Assembly (NCBI GenBank): GCA_013076295.1
Contig: RQOL01000863.1
Span: forward strand, 1,802,180 to 1,866,179
DNA from: Sanderia malayensis
Taxonomy: Eukaryota > Cnidaria > Scyphozoa > Semaeostomeae > Pelagiidae
Direction of reading: 5' to 3'
DNA: 64,000 nt
A program made the translations under genes and the position numbers. Shown piece after piece: positions 45,301-57,189 of the stretch; position 1 is the first letter of the stretch, and every line of letters starts with the position of its first letter. The notes under the pieces are model-generated. The model saw only the letters and a program-made list of their open reading frames with translations. It ran no database searches and had not been told where the DNA came from.

Positions 45301-47037
45301 GAAAACGTTTTGCATGTCTATAGTCAAAACCAAGTTGTATTTAAAAAATTAAACCCTGCCACGCACTAGTTCAGGATCTAAGGAATCTGTTGATGCCTCG
45401 TTTATCATGAAAAGCGTGAGTTTTTTACACAAATGAGGATGATTTGCTCACGCTTACGCTGCAAGCCGGCATGTTTTTCGACCTCAACGTCGCAGTCTCG
45501 AGCGAGCTTCACATACAATCTTCAGTGGTGCGGGATGGTTTTAAATAACAATATGAATTCGAAATCTATTCAATTAAAGAGGAGGAAGCTCTCTTTCAAC
45601 AATTTTTCGATAGAATTGATAGTATGGAAAATTTGTGAGCTCTTATCTACGCATTTATAAGATTTAAACCAAATCGGGTCAGTCAAAAATTTGCAAAATC
45701 GCTAGGCCGAGCAGGTCCTGGCACGGGTAAAGTAGAATAATGCTATTTTGGACTAATAATGCATGCAAATAACCTCATTTGTTTTATCTGGTGTGTATTT
45801 GAAGCAGCAGCTCATATTTTGGTAATATTTCAAGTGTAGTTATGGTCATAACTGTGTGGAAAAACTCGAAAATCCCTTCCAGGAGTGTAAACATTAATGC
45901 CCAGAGATCGAAGATTTCACAAGTTCAATGTGAATTCGAAGAAAAACTTTCCAGCACAATGTTGGGCTTCATACTGGTGTGCTGGTTTTGGTTATATTGT
46001 CTGACTTTGTCAACAATATACACCTTTACTTTGCCTTAGGTTTCAATGTAATCACCAAGATATATATATAATTTATAACAAGAACTCCATGGATATGTCA
46101 GCCAAACAATTTCAATTTGAGCAACTTTTTAACAGCGCATATCACTTTAGCATTTCAATATCTTTGACAAAAACCCAAGTAGTAAATACAAAAATAATCC
46201 ACAATTATCTTGCTAAAACCAAGCACACGGCAAAACTTGATAAAATAGAGTATAGAACTGATGGAAACGATAAACAAACTTATTATATCACGATTCACGA
46301 ACGTTTGCTGGTTGTTTTATCACGCAAAATGAAAGGAAGGAAGAGGTTGAGTGATGAACACATAACCACGTGAGGCGTGTGAATACTGGAAAAATCCATT
46401 GTCACTGCATCAGCTTTGGGGTCAATTTTCAGCCCTTAACAATGCCAAAAATTAAAAAAAAAACACACGGGGAGATGTCAATAAGCTTTTTAATGATGGT
46501 GTTGAAGTGGTTTGAAAAAACATTTGTGTTTATCATTGAAAACAAGGGAGAAAACCGGACGCGACGTTGATTTTTCCATACTGAAGCCAAAGAGAGAAGT
46601 TTTTTTGCGTTCCGGCATCTACGTCACACAACCTCGGCCCAGATCGTTTCATGTTGCGCGACATTTTCAGAAATGGCCTGAAAATCGCACTTTTGGAGCC
46701 GTGAAAAGAGGTGTTAATGAGCGAATTTCGAAATTTAAAAAGTGCAGTACCTGTTTTTCCGTCAAAAACTACCCAGAAATGAAATAAAAAAATATGGTGG
46801 GAGTAGCCCTTTAAATTCATCTTTATCCAGGGCAATGTACATATTCTGTGACTCGGTCTTGTTATATCTTATCACATTATTATTGTATAAAAAGTGTTAA
46901 GCCGAATTCAATTTGTACAAACGACGAATTGTAATAACAAACGATGCTAGCAACCACATTCGCTCTGTGATCAAACATGCATATAATGTTGACATTTGCG
47001 CCTAGTGCTATGTACATATATATGTGTGTACTTACAT
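42350..47037 (-). CDS. Secreted two-domain Cys-rich protein (FGVQFYGECWSG family)
   Basis: Minus-strand exons: 47036-47037 (first two bases of ATG, ending a 5' UTR exon), 44694-44755, 44417-44493, 44180-44274, 43655-43710, 43416-43571, 42747-42971, 42350-42501. They join in frame to 274 aa. Signal peptide MYLLGILILQMLAAASA, then two tandem domains. Each begins VGC(F/Y)xD, has an INERDx..N.(N/D)W.N.I/LDW.N(Y/W)DTY block, ICRCA.K....G, (I/V)QFYGEC(Y/W)SG, several Cys and a C-terminal (N/R)(F/R)VY(R/K)(I/L). Predicted extracellular with many disulfides. From memory such domains are common in cnidarian secreted and matrix proteins; I know no assigned function. Both domains share intron positions (before GEC, phase 1), as expected from internal duplication. 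The split start codon is inferred from the donor AAT|GTAAGT at 47035. Confidence 0.75.
43224..43325. mobile_element. MITE, TTACCGTAATGCTT type
   Basis: Inverted ends TTACCGTAGTGCTTCCATTA and TAATCGAAGCATTACGGTA flank a ~100 bp core with AATAGACGCC and CGCCCCGGGCGC. Relatives occur at 54836 and, degraded, at 25977, 47350 and 58585. Confidence 0.75.
43738..44175. repeat. (TAG)n/(AGTAGTA)n microsatellite with hairpin insert
   Basis: TAG/TAA/CAG triplet arrays at 43738-43895 and 44070-44160, separated by a TTTTTATAAGAAACC element with TTCTATTGTTTT..AACAATAGAAAACAA. In the intron between 44180 and 43710 of the Cys-rich gene. Confidence 0.85.
45065..46815. mobile_element. TTAA-flanked DNA transposon, non-autonomous
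   Basis: Begins TTAA-AGGGCTACTCCCACC and ends GGTGGGAGTAGCCCT-TTAA. The ends are inverted over about 120 bp or more, including CTGGGTAGTTTTTG and ACAGGTACTGCA; interior parts of both arms are also complementary. The TTAA target duplication is that of the piggyBac group, but no transposase was found (short open stretches at 46089-46570 match nothing I know). It sits in intron 1 of the Cys-rich gene. Confidence 0.85.
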
Positions 47038-47825
47038 TGTATATCTTGATTCCAGATAGCGATACCTTGGCAAGCAGCGGGCGTCCCCAGCCGTGTATGA
47101 GTGAAGTTTTGGCAAAACAACAGGAGTCTAACAGCAATATATTGGCATAAAGCTCTGCTCACAAACTTCAATTTGCGTGCCGCAATTAACAAAATCAACT
47201 GGTACTTTATGGATCAGAAGCTGCTATGAACATACCAATTGCAATCAAGTGCAGGTAACCAATTAAGTTGCTTAGTCAATGGCTAGACCAACTATCCCAG
47301 CCAGACATGAAGCAAAATAGCTCCCTCTATATTTCTGTACAAGAGCATTGGTTTAACAAACGCCCTGGGCCCCTAATAAAACCATTGATATTTCAAGGCG
47401 GCTTTTTACGTCAAACGCTGAGATAGACTTTAAGTATGAGAAAAATAAACGCGCCGGGCTACTAATTAAAGGAGTTGTAGAATAGTTTTCTCTATTCTAC
47501 GCTTGTACAAACTCTGGGATCAATTTTATACACGCCCTGGGCGCCTGGTCAAAGCATATACAATGAGACGCAGAGCCTCAAGGAATAAAACACTCGTTGA
47601 TGACAAATAAATAAATTTTCATTCTTTCAGTTACTCAGCTAGAAATAGTAGTTAAAGAAACTAAAGCATGTCGACTCTTTATCGTGTTCTGACACAGCAC
47701 ACAGGGGAAAATAAAATTGTAGTTAAATAGATTACATCAGCATTCTTCTATTTGATAGCATTAGTATTAATGAGTTTCCAGTGTGTTGCCTATTTCAAAC
47801 GTATTCAAGTCTTTGTAGGACATCA
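47038..47825. other. Intergenic, BCAT (minus copy) to Cys-rich gene
   Basis: Holds the 5' UTR and promoter of the Cys-rich gene near 47040-47200, and the 3' flank of the minus-strand BCAT. A degraded AACGCCCTGGGCCCCTAATA element lies at 47350-47540. Confidence 0.5.
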
Positions 47826-50800
47826 TCAGCATATAACGTCTGACCAGTGATGATCTATTCGACCGTACTGGAAAAGAAAATACAGTGATATCGCAGAATA
47901 ATCAGCTAATCGAAAGACCTCTAGAACATGTCTAAATAATACATAGTAAATAGATACAATTGTTATCCTCTCCATTGCTAGATTTCACTGTCATATCGAG
48001 GTTCGGGAATTCCTGATACCAAATGCGCAGGGTGGGAGAGAGAGGGTAGATTGTGCTTTATTATGTTACCTGGATATCGTTTAGTTCCTTGTGGATTCTT
48101 TTCGTTAAATCTGGACCATTTTCCATTGTAGGTATGTGAATATTCTGAAGAGGAAAATCAGAGTTATGAATGCAGAGTCGATTAGCACAATGCACAACGT
48201 AGAGATCAGATTTTTCAAGAGTGGAGATGCGTGAGTTTACTTTGGAATAACCTTCATTTTCGTGCAGGATATTGGACAGAAACTTTCCTCCTGGGTGAAA
48301 CCTCTCATGACCGAACCTCCTCGGTGTATGTCCTATCGTATTATTAATCAAATTGGATATTATGGGCAATTTAGGGTGTAACACTTTCTTCGTTAGGGAC
48401 CTGGCCATCGAGTTGGGTTGAGAAAAGATTAGAAATGTGTAGGCGAGACTTGCCTCGTTTTCGTATAATATCCTGTTCACAGGGCAGACCATGCAAGCAG
48501 TTCCAGAGCCAAACATTTCTTTCACCTTGAAACAAAACGCAATAACATGAATTTTATATATTTTTAAAGAAATGACAAGAGACCTTTTCATAAGCAGGTC
48601 TTTAATAACCACAAAATAGCGAAGCCAGCTATTGCTTGCGCTGCCACCATTTTAATTGTTATGGCAATCAAAGAGTTGATCAACCGTCATAAGCGTGGTT
48701 CTTAAGTCCTTGTTCAAATGCTACAGGTATACATGCTACAGTCACAAATCCCAAGCATAAACTGTTTGTTATTGTTTCGAACTCTTGAACTCGAAATACA
48801 AAGTGTTTAGTTTTGGTTATGGTACGGTTTCGAATTCTTGAATTGGAAACACAAACTATTTATTTTGCTTATGGTACGGTCTCAAATTCTTGAATTCGAA
48901 ACACAAATTGTTTAGTTTTGCTTACCCTGCCCTCTCTCGCTGCTTTTGCCACTTGTTTCATCGTGAACGTTTTCTCGGTGACTTTGAAGTCATCCTAAAA
49001 TAGCAACCAACTGTGTCTTAGGCTGGATTGCAACTATTAACCCCCGGGTAGGTCTAGAGGATGCATTGATTTGCATCATCGAGATGCCACGCATCCAGGG
49101 GGTAACGTCAAAGAACTTATAAAGCAAATTGTACTATTGTAGGAGAAAAGAAGGACAATATTTGTCGTCTATACCCAGCCTTTGGCTAATTCAAGTATCG
49201 ATTTTCTTGTAATTCCGTGAAGTGTCAGGCCATTCAGAGGCGGTGTTATCAGCTCTTGCTCTGTAACAGACAAGAAATACATCGTTTCACTGCAGACACT
49301 GGTGCCTTCAGCAGCTAAGCTGAGAGTGAATGCATACAAGTAGCTACTCGGGCCATCCCCATAACATGCTTTACAAAGGAAATCCACCAGTGTTGGATAT
49401 AGAATACTCAGGTTTCATAAAAACGAGCCTCCGTTCTCATTCGTCCAGTACATAAACAGGTTCATCGTTCCAACTTCTGTCACCTTCGCGTTAAAAAAGA
49501 GAAAAAACATTAGCAACATTTAGCAACACGTCTAAATGAAGAATTTTGATGTTTGCACACGGTTGTACCTCGTCATTGAAAAGCCAGAGAACCTGGTCAC
49601 AGCCTATTTTTCCAGCCTCTTTTTGAATGAACACAGTTGCTCCATAATTTCTGCAAGACAAACCGCAGATATTCAGCTTAGAATTAGCCTGCGCGCAGGC
49701 TGGCTTTGAATCGTATTAATAATGAGCCTCAAATCGGTTTATTTCTGAGAAACCGTGAAGAGACATCGCAATATTGGGTCGAACGCTACATTTACCCTCC
49801 AGCCTTCACTTCACCAACCCCACCGGGCCAGGATCTGATGTACTTCGGGTCCGCCAATAAAGAAACCGGGTTGAAAGTTCCAGACTTGAAATACGGACCG
49901 ACCGGACACGTTATCAGGAACAGCAGAGCTGATTTCGGGACTTTCACTCCAAGACTTTTCTGGAAAAAGTAATCGCAGGAAATTTACGCAATGCTGTGGA
50001 GTTTAATGCACTGTTTTGCTGGATTGCAAACTATCAATAGTCCTGTTACTAACCTCGGTTCCAATCAAAGACGGTCTGATGTACAGCGAGCAGGATTGCG
50101 AATGAGGCACCCAATCCTGATCGACTTTTACCAACTCAACCATACATTTGTAAAGTTCATCCTTGTCAAATGTCTACAATGTTAACAGAACCATTTTTCA
50201 AGACAAAAGCACAAAGATAATTCAATATTTCATGTTGGCGGGCAAACGTGAACGAGAGCCTCGTTTTAGTTCAACTGAGGCAACATGTAAAGGAGACTCA
50301 CAGGCAAGGCCATTCTCTCTGCAGATTTCCAAAAACGATTTATGTTTTCCATGGGTCTGAAAAGGCGAATTTGACCATCTTCTCCTCTGTACGCCTTCAA
50401 ACCTTCGTAGATCTTCATAAAAACAACACAATATTACAGCAAGACAAAGCTATATCAGGATAGGCATCCCCGCTTTCACAGAGCATATCACAGTCTATAG
50501 TTCAACCCCCGATCAATTTCCAAATCACATAGCGAAACTACGAGCTTTCTGCTTCATCCAGGGGGTGCAATGATCAAGCGAATTGAGAAGCCGCGCGTGT
50601 TACCTGGGATCCGTAATGAAATACAGAAGACGTTGGATCAAGAAGGAAGTCTTTGTATGGCTCAATTGATGGCTTACTCCATCCTGTCTCATGGTTCCAT
50701 TCCAGTACCAGCATGTGATCGGACATGCTGTGTCCGAATACCAAATCATCGTCTTTTGGTTTTGGTTTTAAAGAGCTAGATTTTGTAATTGCTAGATCTT

Positions 50801-51455
50801 TAACCTGCAATTATAATGGGTAGTGGTTTAAAGGACCCTGGTGTTATCGCAAATGAAAGTCAAATGCCAGTAAGTGAACAGATGTGGACATTCGCCTGTT
50901 ATTTTACGCCCGTCTTATTTTAATCACCCCCGGCTCCTGAAATAAAGGTCCACATTTTTGAAACAACCTCCTTGTTTTCGTATTGTAAGACATGGCGTTA
51001 GGAAATATTTCAATTCTTATAAGCAGTCCCCCGGGTAGTAGTCCATGAGATGTTACAAAACGTATTGTCTGTGCACAGTCTCTCAGGGGGGAGATTTGGG
51101 CAAAGAAGGCAAGCGTTACGTCGTGTTGTTTTCAACATGTTTCATGATGGGCCTAAATCTATTTATCGACGCTTCAAACGAATGAAATATTATATTATCC
51201 TTCAAAAATACCGCATTCCCAATATCCCTAACTGTTATAATATAATATGGCTTTCTTTTCTAAAAGAATATAACATAATATTGTTGAAGAATTATTCCGT
51301 GTTTGCCTCAGGCTTACCTGAAAATCATAATTTGATGTTTTTGGGACGTTCGCGGCAGCACTGAGACATCTGACATGAGATTCGTGTGAGAGGATATTCT
51401 TTACTGGCTGAATTTCATTGTGAAACTTTGAAATAAGTCTTGAAAATCTATGCAT
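47826..51455 (-). CDS. BCAT: Branched-chain amino-acid aminotransferase, minus copy
   Basis: PLP enzyme that transfers the amino group of Leu, Ile and Val to 2-oxoglutarate. Minus-strand exons: 51318-51455, 50604-50804, 50302-50412, 50054-50173, 49796-49959, 49569-49650, 49429-49483, 49175-49260, 48926-48994, 48454-48525, 48070-48144, 47826-47867; in frame, 404 aa (human BCAT2 392). The N-terminus [20 protein letters not shown] is basic and Ser-rich, fitting a mitochondrial transit peptide. Fold-type IV signatures: [26 protein letters not shown] Lys K242 in GEVKAGGNYG, and the redox CxxC C353/C356 (ACMVCPV). An acceptor just before ATG 51455 suggests a 5' UTR intron. Two introns start with GC: AG|GCAAGT at 48453 is a good GC-AG donor, and G|GCTCGT at 49428 is a poor one. 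The protein reads as intact, so I favour a functional gene. Confidence 0.88.
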
Positions 51456-52182
51456 GTCTGCAAATGAAGAAAGGCAAGGCAAGAAGTGTTGATTCAGAAA
51501 GCCACTGTGTAACTAACTGAACTGCCCCGTGGTTTGGCTTGTGCTGTTTCGTGTGGGTCTCGTCTGGTGTCTCGTCGTCGTTGTTCTTGATAATAATGGA
51601 AAGAGAGGAAAGGAGGGAGGGAGAGAGAGAGAGATCAAACAATACCCCCATTGTTTTATTATTTTTCGTGAGCAACAGAACGTGAAAGAACAATCGAGAG
51701 CAATCTGTTGTGTTGTTGTTGTTAGGTTACGTATGTTGCAATACCGTCAATTTGTATTGACGCAGGTCTCATGACGCAGATCCGCAATATTAGATCATAG
51801 TCAAGATGTATACATGACACTTTATTATCTCTCAAGTTGAAAATAAGCAACATTACATCTATTTTTCTCATTTTAAAGTCTTTATTTATGAGATAATATG
51901 GTGCTTTACAAGTATGTCTTATTTGTTTCCACCAAACGGCCAAAAATTGTTAAAAAAGTTCTTATCAAAGTTACATGACATCATTCAAGCTTTGAGTCGA
52001 TGATCCAATAACTTCACAAACCGCCTCCGACATTCCCACCTCAGGGACCAATCACATTTTTCTATAATCGTCACCGAGCTCGCTTCAGACAAACAGAAAA
52101 GTCGAAAATATCGTGAGAGATAGTTGAAAGTTAATTACTCTTGAATTAAAACAGCGAAAAATATTGTAATAAATTATCAGAG
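51456..52182. promoter_or_regulatory. Shared intergenic region of divergent BCAT genes
   Basis: About 730 bp between the two start codons. It must hold both promoters, and a GA-rich tract (GAGGGAGGGAGAGAGAGAGA) lies near 51615. No TATA box can be defended. The expected 5' UTR intron of the minus gene also lies here. Confidence 0.5.
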
Positions 52183-55100
52183 ATGCAGACTATACCGAGA
52201 ATTACCAAGGTATGAGCTTGTATTTCTTTTATGAATTAACATTTTAATATACCCTGTTTGAGACAACAAAATAAATCGAGTTTTCTGGCGACTTGCGTTA
52301 TCGAATATATAGGCCTCAAGGCAGGATTTTACGGCAATTTTTTCCGAATTTAATTACCAATACAATGTTTTGATAAGAGCATCCAGCTCTGGGTTAGCTT
52401 CCCTTGCTATTAGTTTCTTAAATGTAAACCAAAACATGCTCTTAAAATGTTCTTAATCTTTAAAGATTTTCAATTAACATTTACAAGGCTTTGAGACGTT
52501 GATAGCAGGTTCCAAACTTTTTGCTTCTTGTTGCTTTACGTTGTTATATGCACGGTTTGTTGTTATAAAAACGTGTAATTACCTTAAAATTGCGCTGATA
52601 ATTATCCCTGATGTTTCATAATGACATTTGATGTTTCCTGTTGCATTTGACAAAGTTAGACTTTATAATTAACACAGATAAATAATTAGAGTTTTTAAAT
52701 TAAGTATGCCTATTAATTAGAGTTTCTGCATTTATGACTGTCTACTTTATTTTATTTTTGAAGAGATTAGTTGGAAGTATTTTCAGACAGCCAAGATGGT
52801 GTCGCATGCTGTCGAACGAGATCGATGTAAGTTTTCAAAAAAACATTTGTTTGAATCTTTTTCATTTGTCTTTCGTAATCTCTAAAGTTTATTCGAAATA
52901 ACTTTATTTTTGTAATTGTTTTCAGGTCAACAATCTCACCATTATTCACACCACGAACCCCGGAGAAAAGCCCGATGAATCAAACATTGTATTTGGTCAA
53001 TATATGACTGACCATATGCTCACAATTGACTGGTCAAGTGGAGAGGGCTGGAAGGCACCAGAAATTGTCCCATACGGCCCTCTTACAATTCCACCAAATG
53101 CATCAGTCTTGCATTATGGCTTGGAAGTAAGTTTTGACCTTATTACATCAAATTTTTAGCTCACCCATCCATTCGGAGCTCATAAACTAGGATAGTTGTT
53201 GACAAATGCTGACTCTATTCTCAACCTTTACAGAAGCTTTGCAGACTTGATCAAACTTTAAAAAATTGTGTATTAATCCAAGGTATTTGAAGGGATGAAA
53301 GCATACAGAGGTGACGATGGAGATGTCAGGATGTTTAGACCAATGGAAAATATGAAGCGCCTTGTTAGATCTTCAACAAGACTGAGTTTACCTGTGAGTA
53401 TATACTTTAATTCCACTGTTTGCCTCACCCCCTTCTCACTATAATATTTTTAACCCTAATCTGACAATGCTCAAGTCAAGGCCAAGCCCAGCCATGCTAA
53501 CACTGTTATATTCCCATGGACTCTTGATTATTTTAACAATCTGTTGCTTTTCAACCAGAGCTTCAATCCAGATGGGCTCCTTAAATGCATTGAGGAGTTG
53601 GTAAAGCTTGACCAAGATTGGATTCCACACAATCATCTTTGTTCCCTCTACATCAGGCCTACAATTATCAGTACAGAGGTGAGAAACAATAGCTTAGCCA
53701 TGCATGATAACCTCAGGCTGCAGTCACACCATGCATGCTTGTTCTAGCTTGTGGTTTTCAAGTTGTGGTTGTAAACACATTTCTGGGGTTTGGGCAACAT
53801 TGTGCAGTTTCAAAGGCATCAAAAACAAATATTGCTGCATAATTTAAGGATGCCACAGAGTATGCTAGAATCTGTTTATACACAAAGCTTGGTAAATAAG
53901 ATGACCAAACACCAGGCCATTATGTGCATTGGTCTTATTTGAGGTTAAATGTCCCATTACGATGCGATGACCAAGCTCCCAACTTTCACACTTTTATGGG
54001 CTACGACAAGCATGCATGAAAATTGTATTATGTGATGTTGATTTTCAACCATGCAAACTTGCTGGTGTGACCACAGCCTAGTACCTTGAAATAGCTGATA
54101 GTCAATGCTTTGACATTAGTGTTAAACTTGTGCACAACGCACTTTTGAAAGGTAATAATCTAGCGTCTATTTTGTAGGCGACGCTCGGAGTGAAGCCACC
54201 AGAACATGCTACCCTGTTCGTAATTGCCGGACCAGTGGGTCCGTACTTTAGCTCGGCAGCTCTCAGTCCCATCTCCCTGCTGGCTGACCCGAGGTTCGTA
54301 CGTGCGTGGCCTGGAGGCATTGGCGAAAGCAAAGCCGGGGGGTACGTAACATACACGAACACCTACATTAATCATGGCTTTATTTTAGAATTTTAACCCC
54401 CGGAATTTCTTCCTATTTCAATTGGATGTCAATTTGAAGTGCTCGGACGGGGGTGTATGGTCAACGATGATATTCTTTGAAAGTATTTGTATGTTATTCG
54501 CAGGAATTACGGCCCCACAATTTACCCTCAAAAGATTGCGCAAGAGAAAGGCTGCGATCAATGCTTATGGCTCTATAATGACGAGGTTTGTACTATCAAA
54601 TTCCATATACACCTTCCACTAACTGTTATATGCATACGAGCTTGTGGTTGTTATTCAAAGAGCAGCTGTTTAACATTCACAGTTTGTAACATTAGCTTTC
54701 TCATTTTGCATAACTATGATCGTTATATTGCCATGTTTTTATCCAGGTTACAGAGGTCGGAACCATGAATATTTTCATGTACTGGATTAACGAGAACGGA
54801 GGTTTGTTTTACAGCTATTCAGCTCTACACATGTTACCGTAAATGCTTTAATAAACCCCCTCTCTATTGAGCCCCTTTTGGAACCCAAGATTTAAGTAAG
54901 CCCCGTATGTATAATAAAGTTTTACGGTAGCCTCATTTTCGAACCGATTTCAACAGCCTTATATTATATACTCTTGTTAAGGAAATTTTCGATTTCTCCT
55001 TCGCAGAGGAAGAGCTAGTGACACCTCCGCTGAACGGGCTGATTTTGCCTGGCATAACGAGGAAGTCGATCTTGGAAAGCGCAAGGGAATGGGTGAGTTA

Positions 55101-55983
55101 TGACCCCCTGTGAACCCCTTCAGAACTTCGCAATTTAAGACAGGTCTTTCGTATTCTGTCTACAATACACTGTTTCTCATCACATCATTCCTTCTCTGCC
55201 TTTTAGAACGATTTTAAAGTAAGCGAGCGATCATTTACGATGCATGATATCATCAAGGCCACGTCAGAAGGACGGGTACGTACGCGTTTACATGCGCGTT
55301 TTTAACCGTCTTATTTCACGTTTAATTGACCTGCAACGCTATTGTATAATACTGTGTCTATTGTTTTAACCCTCGTGTAACATATCTTTGTTACAGGTAA
55401 AGGAAATGTTCGGTGCAGGAACTGCTTGTGTAGTTTGCCCGATTAACAAGATCCTTTACAAAGATGAAGTGAGTTTTCCTTATTTCTAGTCAACTCTCTT
55501 ATAGTAAACACCCTCTCTTCGAATAGACATCCCTCGTTCTATTCGATGCCTTCGTTGAGTAAGGCTTTCTCTCTAATAGACGCCGCCATCCGAATAAAAT
55601 AAAGGCCGATATGCGCTTATTAGAGGAAGGCCATTGATTTGTTGTGTTACTCAACGAAGCTAATCTACTTGCTATAGTTTGTTGACTTATTTTCTTTGTT
55701 GTTGATAGTTTGTTGAAATTCCAACTACCGACAAAGCATCATTAGCAGGGAGGTTCTACAAGGAGCTCAATGACATACAGGTTAGCTCTCGTTGCCCTGT
55801 GTATTACTTTTCTACCTTTTTCATGCAAGCACGAACATTTTAATGCTTCCCCAGGGTGTTCGAATTAGACAGAGTTGACTGTAGTTTCTTTATTTATCGT
55901 AGTATGGTGTAAAGGATCACCCTTGGGCCTTTAAAATTGAAATTGGATCTGAAGACAGAAAGAATGCTTCATCGATGTCTTGA
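52183..55983 (+). CDS. BCAT: Branched-chain amino-acid aminotransferase, plus copy
   Basis: Exons: 52183-52209, 52764-52826, 52926-53126, 53283-53393, 53559-53678, 54178-54341, 54504-54585, 54747-54801, 55007-55092, 55207-55275, 55397-55468, 55709-55780, 55903-55983; 400 aa. Internal exon sizes (201, 111, 120, 164, 82, 55, 86, 69, 72) equal those of the minus copy exactly, proof of gene duplication. The N-terminus [20 protein letters not shown] looks like a mitochondrial leader, split over two exons where the paralogue uses one. Motifs: [26 protein letters not shown] Lys K226 in GESKAGGNYG, redox C337/C340 (ACVVCPI). Both start codons lie within ~730 bp, so co-regulation is plausible. Same reaction as its paralogue; division of labour is unknown. 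Confidence 0.92.
54836..54931. mobile_element. MITE, TTACCGTAAATGCTTTAATA type
   Basis: ~96 bp with ends TTACCGTAAATGCTTTAATA and TAATAAAGTTTTACGGTA, in BCAT intron 54802-55006. Confidence 0.75.
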
Positions 55984-57189
55984 TGGATGATATGGACTTC
56001 TAGAAGGTGTGACATTTGACTATTTGTTTGTTTATGTTAAAGTAAATGAAGACATTTTAAAATTTGGGTGACGTTTATGTAAAGGTTGCAGTTTCAAGAA
56101 TGACAACAGAATAGGAATGGCAACTTTGTATTTCATTCATTGAGAAGACGTCCTTTTGCTTATGATTTAGAATCGCCCAATCAGAATGAAGAATGTATGA
56201 TCACATGATGCGAAAGGGGTTTTTTGATTGGTTGAAGGATGATAACATTGTTCGATGAATGAAAAGGAATACAAAATGCATTCTTGCACTGCAATCCATT
56301 TAATTCCAAAATTTTGTAGTTAATTAATTATTGCAAAAGAAAACTTAGGTTAACAGCGAAGATTAGAGTTTCGACACATGTATCGATATTATTTTACTTA
56401 TTGGAATTTTAGCTAACGTTATTTATACCTGGACTTCATTATGCATGTCATATGTTATACACATTCTAGTTATTTGAACAGTATTTCAAATTAGTTGCTA
56501 AAACTTATGTAAGTGTAGTTTGGAATTTTTGGTAGGACTAGATTACAGGTTGGAGGTAGTGTTAAATGTTATGTAGAAACTTTGATTGAGAACACAAATT
56601 CATGCGTCGCCAAAGATGTAATTTTTTCTTTTTACATAACACCATAGTTAAAACTTTCATTTGCAAATTTTTTAACTTTTTTCGGTTAGAATTATTTGCA
56701 TGTTATGAAAATTAATCTCTGTATGCTAAAGTTGTGATGCATTTTTAAATTGTCCTCTTTGTTTCAAGCTCGCGAGTTGATGTGTAGGGTTCAAATACAG
56801 TAGTTTAAAGAGTTTGGTGTTGGTTCAATCCCTTCTTTTTCAACTTTTCCTCGAACTGAGGAGGAGTAGGCGTGTCGTGTTACATGAAGTACAAGGTATG
56901 TTTGCAAGTGAACAAAATGGCGGATGCATTTAGCTTCCCCAGCAACCAAATACCCACCAGTTAAGTGGAATTTTCTACAGTTTTAAGTCTTTAAAGTATA
57001 CGTGCATACTGTGAGAATATAGTCCTTTAATTTGCGCATTTATTTGTAAACCTATGCTGTGCTCTTTTGAGAAATATGGATGCGAACATGTGAGCTAAAT
57101 TAAGGCCGTTTTGCAGAAGAGAATCGTCTTTTAGAAAGGTTTGGCATTATTGTATTGTATTTACTGCTGATAAAGGAAGTCCACAGTTA
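55984..57189. other. Intergenic, BCAT to LRRC56
   Basis: AT-rich 3' flank of the plus BCAT copy and 5' region of LRRC56. A short inverted pair around 56100-56285 (GAATGCAAAGT...-like TTTGTATTTCATTCATTGA and TCGATGAATGAAAAGGAATA) may be a small decayed element. No gene seen. Confidence 0.5.

Noticed and set aside
46089..46570. Candidate transposase frames inside the TTAA element
   Set aside because: Short, no DDD/E-type motifs or recognisable similarity; the element is better read as non-autonomous.
49706..49972. Plus-strand frame of 88 residues
   Set aside because: Antisense of the minus-strand BCAT exon 49796-49959 that carries the PLP lysine.
54102..54375. Minus-strand frames over 54.1-54.4 kb
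   Set aside because: Antisense shadow of BCAT exon 54178-54341.
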